A stretch of 11,388 nt of DNA from a bacterium UBA1790 (GTDB taxonomy: Bacteria > Bacteroidota > Bacteroidia > Bacteroidales > Muribaculaceae). Location of the stretch: contig DCGA01000100.1 of the NCBI GenBank assembly GCA_002314465.1, positions 1 through 11,388 on the forward strand, given 5' to 3'. Position 1 is the first letter of the stretch; every line of letters starts with the position of its first letter. The notes under the pieces were generated by a model, which was not told the DNA's origin, ran no database searches, and saw only the letters and a program-made list of their open reading frames with translations. A program made the position numbers and the translations under genes. Of this stretch, positions 6,992-11,388 are shown one piece after another.

Positions 6992-9121
6992 TTATCTGTC
7001 AAGGATAATGTTGATTACAATGTTGCAGTCGCTCACGTCGACCGAGCCGTCGCCGTTCACATCAGAGTCGGGATACATACTCTTCTCAACCAAACCAAGA
7101 ATAACGTTATTTATCAGGTTGAGGTCTGACACATCCACTTGACCATCACCGTTCACATCACCGCTGTATATGTGGTATTCGGGATTTGTGCCGCCAACGC
7201 TAATTGTAGGGGTGGCCGAAGCGTCAAGAACCACGGGGATCTCAAGATAAGCACATCCCGACAAAACCTTGTTACTCCTGTAATTACTTGACAGGCACTT
7301 GAAATTGTCGTCAGTGTGATTCCAAAGATAATAAGACTCTTTGTCGGTGTTGCCCGGGGCGTAAGCATCGGTATACGAACCTTTCAGCAAGTTTTTAACC
7401 TTGAGGTTCCTTGCCTGTGCGGCAGGATGCTTAAAGAACACACGGTCGGCGCCATGAGTATAGACGAGGGCAGGGGTTCCTGCGGGCAGTGCCACGGACT
7501 GGGGAACCGCGGTATACAAGACTTTCACATAACTACCCGACTTTTCGTAACCACTGACAATGCGGAACACGGGGCCCCAGTAATCGCTCTTGGCAGGCAC
7601 AAGGTCTGTATTACAGTATATCGGGGCCATGTTGCGGTTCCCCAAATTTACATAGGGAAGCACACGCCATTTCTGCTCGGCAGTCCACTCCATGTTCTGG
7701 AAACAATCGTATGTATGGTTGTCTACATAACAGATAAAGTCATCGGCATTGTCACCGAAGAAGCAATCGCTTATTAATGACGTGAATATTATGTCGCAGT
7801 TAATTACAATTTTGTGCAACGGGCATGACAGGAAAGCATCTTTGCCTATCGTCAGTTTATAATTGGGATCACCTATGGTCTGGTCTTTATCAAGCGATGA
7901 GCAATGCGAAAACGCCTCGGCTTGTATGTTGACAACCGACGACGGGATGACGGTATTATACTTAGCGCAGTTGAAAAATGCGGAATTGCCTATATAGGCA
8001 AGAGAAGATGGCATATCAAATGTCTGCAGCGACCTGCAATACTTGAACGCACACTCTCCTATATAGGTGAGTTTGTCCAGATTATTCACTGTCTTGAACG
8101 AGGCGTTCGTAAAAGCATAGTTCTTAATTGACTCCAGCGAATTCTCACTCATGAAGTTCAAAGCAGAAAGACGGCCGTTCAAGTAAAACGCATAATCTTC
8201 TATCGTGACTACGTTTCGTGGAATTGTAACCTTCTCAAGGTTGCTGCAGTAACGGAATGCATTTTCCCCGATACTTGTGAGACCGGTGAAGTATTGGAGT
8301 TCATCAAACTTCTTGATAGATGTGTTCTCCTTGAATACCTCACCCAGCGAGGTCACGGCAGCCGCCTCGCCATAACTCAATGCGCCGTCTTTGTTGGTAT
8401 CCCAGTTCTTAACGCACAATGCCTTCACGGCATCGTCCTCAAAGGCGATTATATCGGTCAACTTAACCTTGTCTATTGTCATTGAAAAGAACTTACTGCC
8501 GTCAAGTTTGCGATAACAGTTGCCGATAATGCCTATTGTCGACGGGTCGGGGCTATAAATGCGGCAGCCGTCGAATGTAATGCCCGACAACCCTTCGATA
8601 ACTTCACCGTTTCTCGACTCGAGGGTTGCCTTGCAGTTATTGAACGAAACGATAGCGTCGTCCCTCACGTTAAAGCACCTGCCCTGCGCAGTCGCGTTTA
8701 AGGTGCAATTAGATACCACAATGCCCTGGGCCGACACCAGTCGACCACTGCCGCAGGTGAAATTCAGCACATCATTGAGGCTGCTGCCCATTATCTTCAC
8801 CGACTTGCCAGAGGAAATGCCCCAACATTCACCCGAAGCTGATACCGAGCATGTTCCCTTTACTTTTATTGTGATTTCACTACCGTAGTTGCCATCATAG
8901 AATATCGCGGTCCACGTTTCAGACTTTATCACAGCATTGTCGAGCGTGTATGTACCCGTGTTCCAATCAAACAACACAGTGCCGCTTTCAACACCTTTAC
9001 GCAAGGTGTCGCCCTGGCACTGCTCGCCGTTGAAGAAGTACATCTGTATAGCATGAGTACTCAATGGGCACACAAACAATAACGCCAGCAATATAGCAGT
9101 GAAGAATTTATTTTTTTTCAT
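6992..9121 (-). CDS. Secreted BspA-type leucine-rich-repeat protein with C-terminal dockerin
   Basis: The 709-residue protein starts at the ATG at 9121 with a clear signal peptide (MKKNKFFTAILLALLFVCPLSTHA). An upstream in-frame TTG at 9136 is unlikely because it would bury the signal peptide. Residues 80-190 are rich in short beta strands spaced like a beta-helix (not assigned to a family). An EF-hand-like loop, DTNKDGALSYGE, lies at 241-252. BspA/Treponema-type leucine-rich repeats run from about 270 to 440, for example GLTSIGENAFRYCSNLEKVTI (280-300). Such repeats mediate adhesion in oral and gut bacteria. A further region without a recognised fold (about 490-645) precedes a paired dockerin at 652-709, with loops at D655/N657/D659/D663/D666 and D687/N689/D691/D695/D698. 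I infer a surface or secreted binding protein. The gene has its own promoter at 9152-9182. Its base composition looks more AT-rich than that of its neighbours. Confidence 0.87.
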   Translation of the reverse strand: MKKNKFFTAILLALLFVCPLSTHAIQMYFFNGEQCQGDTLRKGVESGTVLFDWNTGTYTLDNAVIKSETWTAIFYDGNYGSEITIKVKGTCSVSASGECWGISSGKSVKIMGSSLNDVLNFTCGSGRLVSAQGIVVSNCTLNATAQGRCFNVRDDAIVSFNNCKATLESRNGEVIEGLSGITFDGCRIYSPDPSTIGIIGNCYRKLDGSKFFSMTIDKVKLTDIIAFEDDAVKALCVKNWDTNKDGALSYGEAAAVTSLGEVFKENTSIKKFDELQYFTGLTSIGENAFRYCSNLEKVTIPRNVVTIEDYAFYLNGRLSALNFMSENSLESIKNYAFTNASFKTVNNLDKLTYIGECAFKYCRSLQTFDMPSSLAYIGNSAFFNCAKYNTVIPSSVVNIQAEAFSHCSSLDKDQTIGDPNYKLTIGKDAFLSCPLHKIVINCDIIFTSLISDCFFGDNADDFICYVDNHTYDCFQNMEWTAEQKWRVLPYVNLGNRNMAPIYCNTDLVPAKSDYWGPVFRIVSGYEKSGSYVKVLYTAVPQSVALPAGTPALVYTHGADRVFFKHPAAQARNLKVKNLLKGSYTDAYAPGNTDKESYYLWNHTDDNFKCLSSNYRSNKVLSGCAYLEIPVVLDASATPTISVGGTNPEYHIYSGDVNGDGQVDVSDLNLINNVILGLVEKSMYPDSDVNGDGSVDVSDCNIVINIILDR
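6995..7165 (-). repeat. Dockerin-like duplicated Ca-binding repeat in the leucine-rich-repeat protein
   Basis: Two canonical dockerin loops, DVNGDGQVDVSD and DVNGDGSVDVSD, are each followed by a hydrophobic helix (LNLINNVIL and CNIVINIIL). They end three residues or fewer from the stop codon, the usual C-terminal position for type I dockerins. All acidic and Asn ligands are intact in both loops. Binding to a cohesin-like partner is known for the family but not shown here. Confidence 0.88.
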
Positions 9122-9151
9122 AGCGGTTAACAGCAATTTATCTTACATGGG

Positions 9152-9182
9152 CAAAGATACAAAAAAACGAGCATAGCGCAAA
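9152..9182 (-). promoter_or_regulatory. Canonical Bacteroidota promoter for the leucine-rich-repeat gene
   Basis: On the minus strand, TTTG (9182 to 9179) is followed by exactly 19 bases and then TATCTTTG (9159 to 9152). Both boxes match the Bacteroidota consensus. Transcription would begin near 9146, giving a leader of about 25 bases before the ATG at 9121. The -33 TTTG lies in the loop of the upstream protease terminator, so the two elements overlap physically. Confidence 0.75.
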
Positions 9183-9198
9183 ACGCCATGCTCGTTTT
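9164..9198 (-). terminator. Intrinsic terminator of the M6-like protease gene
   Basis: AAAACGAGCAT (9164-9174) pairs with ATGCTCGTTTT (9188-9198), and GCG (9176-9178) with CGC (9184-9186), around a CAAAA loop with one mismatch. On the minus strand it ends in a run of seven T (9167 down to 9161). It begins 19 bases past the protease stop codon. Hairpin plus T-run is a textbook intrinsic terminator; the run abuts the next gene's -7 box. Confidence 0.88.
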
Positions 9199-9217
9199 CT
9201 AATTCATATTTCGTTTA

Positions 9218-11388
9218 TTATGAGTTCAGGATAATGTTGATGATAGCGTTAACGTCGGTGATGTCGACATTGCCATCGCCGTTAACATCGGCACGTCCGT
9301 CATACTTAGATGCCTCGTCGTTGCCCAAGATAATGTTGAGGATCACATTCACATCGGTAATATCAACAAAGCCATCGCCGTTAACGTCGCCCTTGATAGC
9401 GCCACCGCCGGGAGTACCGTTATAGTAGATTGTGAAGTTGTCGACATAAGTGGCAACGGTCTTGCTGCCGGCGCTCATTGCCACGCGGTAAATCACGCCC
9501 TTACTCTTAGCCAACTCAATGGGCCAAGTGATGGTCTGCTTGGTACCGGCTGCAACCGATACGGGAGTAGAACCGGCACTGCTCTTGGGCTTAACCCATG
9601 TAGTACCGCCATCGGTAGAATAAGTCAACGCATATTTAGCAACGGTTGTCGAGGGGTTGTTCACGTCGAACGATACCTGATAAGAATCGTAGTAAACGGG
9701 AGCCGCCATAGTGAATGCACTGGGGAGAACCATAGAGACGGCATTGGCACCGCTGCACTCGCCCTCGCCGGGAGCTGTGACGAAGCACTGGTTGAAGTCC
9801 CATGTAGTGAAACGGCCCTGTACTCCGGTTGCGGTCTTGCTTGTTGTAACAGGCATTGTCTCGAAGTCCTCAATATCTTTCTGTATAGAAGTCTCTTTCT
9901 TTACATCAAAAGTGATAACGCCAGCATTCTCGGTGATGTTGAAAAAGCCCAATTCGCTTGTAGTGCCGTTCCATGTCTTGAGAGCGGGAGTAGAGTAAGA
10001 GCACAGTTGAACCACACCCTTTGTGCCGGGGAACGGGTCACTTGCAAGCGCATCGCTTGTGGTATTGCCCGCACGCAGCATCTCGTAGTAATTGTGGCTG
10101 GGGTCAGCGTTAATCCTGTTATTGCTCCAGGGGGTAGTGCTTGTAGAGTCTACGCGGCACACAACCATACCGTGACCAGGGAGATAATAGTCCCAACGGG
10201 TCTTCTGGCGGTTGTCGATGATGAAGTATTCCTTGCTGACAGGCGAACGGAAAATGTAGCCTGTGTTGCTCTTGTTCACTGCCTCAAGGGTGTAAGTACC
10301 CTCGCCGGTGATAACCTGGGGCTTAGCAAATCCCATTGCATAGCGCTCAAAGATGGTGTAGCCCACGGGGGTACGGCCATAGTTGTTAGAACCGCCGCCT
10401 GCCATCACGTCCCAGTCACCGGGATCGTGGCTCTGACCGCTTGTTTCATAGTTGGTGTCATACAGGTCGGGGAAACCCATGACGTGGGTGAACTCGTGGC
10501 ACATTGTACCGATACCCTCCACAGTAATGGTTGAGGGAACCGAGGTGAAACCATAGAGTTCGTTAGAGCATGCGTATGTACCGAAACGCTTTCCGTCGTA
10601 GGTGGGAGAGTTCCACATACTTGACTTGTGGGGCCACAACAGGTTACTCTCGTTACCCGAGAAACTTGATGACATACCTGCAACCTGGAAGAATACCATG
10701 TCTACAGTGCCGTTATTGTCGGCGTCATACTTTGAAAAATCACAGCCAGCCTGCTCGGCAGCCGCAAGGGCAGCCCTGAAGATGGTCTGCGCGTTAGATG
10801 TACCGCGGCAATCAGTGCTTGCATAGTTCACAGACACGGGGCCTACAATGTCAAAGTAGGGATTGAAGATACCGTTAGTGTTCTCGCTGTAGTAATCGCG
10901 CATACTACCTGTACAAGATACGCTCTTGCCATTGTCGTCGACATAACCTGTGAAACCGATGGTGTTTACCATGTCCTCATAGAACGCCTTGGGGTTGCTC
11001 ATTGTGAACTGCACGTCGGTGAAGTTGATGAGGATGATGAGACCACGGAACTTTGTATAGTCAAGGGCTTCGGTCGAGGGAGCGTCGCGCTTCACGCGGC
11101 GTGCTTCGCCCTCGTTTCTTGCCTCACGGTCGGTGATAAACTTCTGTGTGCTGGCCAGGTAAGCCTCCTCGGCAGCGTTACGCTCGCCCACATTGTGAGC
11201 CTTCACCTGCGATGCAGCAAGGTTCTCGCCGCTGCGCTGTGCATACACGTAGATACCAGCATCATTCTTTACGATTGTGTAACCGTCGGTAGTAGTGTTG
11301 AAGTGATAAAACTCGTCACCAATGAGGTTAATGGTGAGCTTAGTACCGTCGGGTTGGGTGATGGTCGACATTCCACGATGAGCGGGAA
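9218..11388 (-). CDS. M6-like secreted zinc metalloprotease with C-terminal dockerin, 5' end cut by window
   Basis: The reading frame continues upstream past 11388 (codons before the ATG at 11371 read PAHRG), so the start and presumed signal peptide lie outside the window. Numbering below counts the Met at 11371 as 1. The early QPDGTKLTINLIGDEFYHF (6-24) is typical of M6 propeptide regions. The catalytic domain has the loop DADNNGTVD (216-224), the zinc-binding HEFTH (292-296) with Glu293 as general base, the following GFPDLYD (299-305), and WDVMAGG (320-326), as in immune-inhibitor-A-like peptidases. A beta-sandwich-like region (about 500-650) and a linker, NGTPGGGAIKG, lead to a paired dockerin (660-717). 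I infer an extracellular or surface protease; its substrate is unknown. A terminator follows the gene, so it is transcribed separately from the next gene. Confidence 0.9.
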   Translation of the reverse strand, partial: PAHRGMSTITQPDGTKLTINLIGDEFYHFNTTTDGYTIVKNDAGIYVYAQRSGENLAASQVKAHNVGERNAAEEAYLASTQKFITDREARNEGEARRVKRDAPSTEALDYTKFRGLIILINFTDVQFTMSNPKAFYEDMVNTIGFTGYVDDNGKSVSCTGSMRDYYSENTNGIFNPYFDIVGPVSVNYASTDCRGTSNAQTIFRAALAAAEQAGCDFSKYDADNNGTVDMVFFQVAGMSSSFSGNESNLLWPHKSSMWNSPTYDGKRFGTYACSNELYGFTSVPSTITVEGIGTMCHEFTHVMGFPDLYDTNYETSGQSHDPGDWDVMAGGGSNNYGRTPVGYTIFERYAMGFAKPQVITGEGTYTLEAVNKSNTGYIFRSPVSKEYFIIDNRQKTRWDYYLPGHGMVVCRVDSTSTTPWSNNRINADPSHNYYEMLRAGNTTSDALASDPFPGTKGVVQLCSYSTPALKTWNGTTSELGFFNITENAGVITFDVKKETSIQKDIEDFETMPVTTSKTATGVQGRFTTWDFNQCFVTAPGEGECSGANAVSMVLPSAFTMAAPVYYDSYQVSFDVNNPSTTVAKYALTYSTDGGTTWVKPKSSAGSTPVSVAAGTKQTITWPIELAKSKGVIYRVAMSAGSKTVATYVDNFTIYYNGTPGGGAIKGDVNGDGFVDITDVNVILNIILGNDEASKYDGRADVNGDGNVDITDVNAIINIILNS
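9221..9394 (-). repeat. Dockerin-like duplicated Ca-binding repeat in the M6-like protease
   Basis: Two fully canonical loops, DVNGDGFVDITD and DVNGDGNVDITD, are followed by VNVILNIIL and VNAIINIIL and end right at the C-terminus. The two halves are nearly identical over the loop and helix, giving the pseudo-twofold symmetry known for type I dockerins that allows dual cohesin-binding modes. It is the best-preserved of the three dockerins in the window. Confidence 0.9.

Noticed and set aside
9122..9136. TTG start adding five residues to the leucine-rich-repeat protein
   Set aside because: The ATG at 9121 begins an excellent signal peptide (MKKNKFF plus a hydrophobic core).
9221..9394. Dockerin loops as independent EF-hand or thrombospondin type 3 repeats
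   Set aside because: Two loops per protein, each followed by a hydrophobic helix, with the pair at the terminus, match the duplicated dockerin pattern better than EF-hands (no entering helix) or type 3 repeats (which come in longer arrays).
11369..11371. ATG at 11371 as the true start of the M6-like protease
   Set aside because: The frame stays open to the window edge, the upstream codons PAHRG read as coding, and no signal peptide follows this Met although the protein should be exported.

Overview
The window looks like chromosomal DNA from a member of the Bacteroidota, most likely a gut or oral Bacteroidales (Prevotella- or Muribaculaceae-like; the family is inferred, not proven). The reasons are a short 656-residue GyrB without the insertion found in the long proteobacterial enzyme, several promoters with the Bacteroidota -7 box TAnnTTTG, little sign of Shine-Dalgarno sites, and secreted proteins with type I dockerin-like tails and BspA-type leucine-rich repeats. 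All genes but one are on the minus strand.

Layout from left to right. Positions 1-591 hold the first 197 codons of parB, cut by the window edge, and 604-1377 hold parA. Both are on the minus strand and probably form one operon (parA then parB, 12 bases apart). The 257-base gap up to the end of gyrB contains a cluster of TTTCACG/CGTGAAA motifs resembling parS half-sites, some weak DnaA-box-like words, and the gyrB terminator hairpin. gyrB occupies 1635-3605, followed by a 275-base gap with its promoter and a large terminator hairpin for the next gene. A secreted CotH-kinase-like protein with an N-terminal dockerin is at 3881-5452. An 89-base divergent promoter region separates it from the only plus-strand gene, an RsmF-type rRNA m5C methyltransferase (5542-6912), whose promoter implies a leaderless or nearly leaderless mRNA. 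A bidirectional terminator hairpin (6935-6968) separates this from a secreted leucine-rich-repeat protein with a C-terminal dockerin (6992-9121). The last gene is an M6-like zinc metalloprotease with a C-terminal dockerin (9218 to beyond 11388), cut at its 5' end by the window edge. No gene-free stretch exceeds 300 bases, and I see no tRNA, rRNA, insertion sequence or CRISPR array.

How the genes fit together. The left part is core chromosome maintenance (ParAB segregation, gyrase B). The right part holds three exported proteins of different types (CotH kinase-like, leucine-rich repeat, metalloprotease), each with a paired dockerin module and each apparently its own transcription unit. The shared dockerins suggest that all three dock onto a common calcium-dependent partner outside the cell. 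No cohesin-like partner is encoded here, so the assembly is inference. This dockerin trio is the best candidate in the window for an incompletely described system; the rest is recognisable biology with some notable regulatory architecture.
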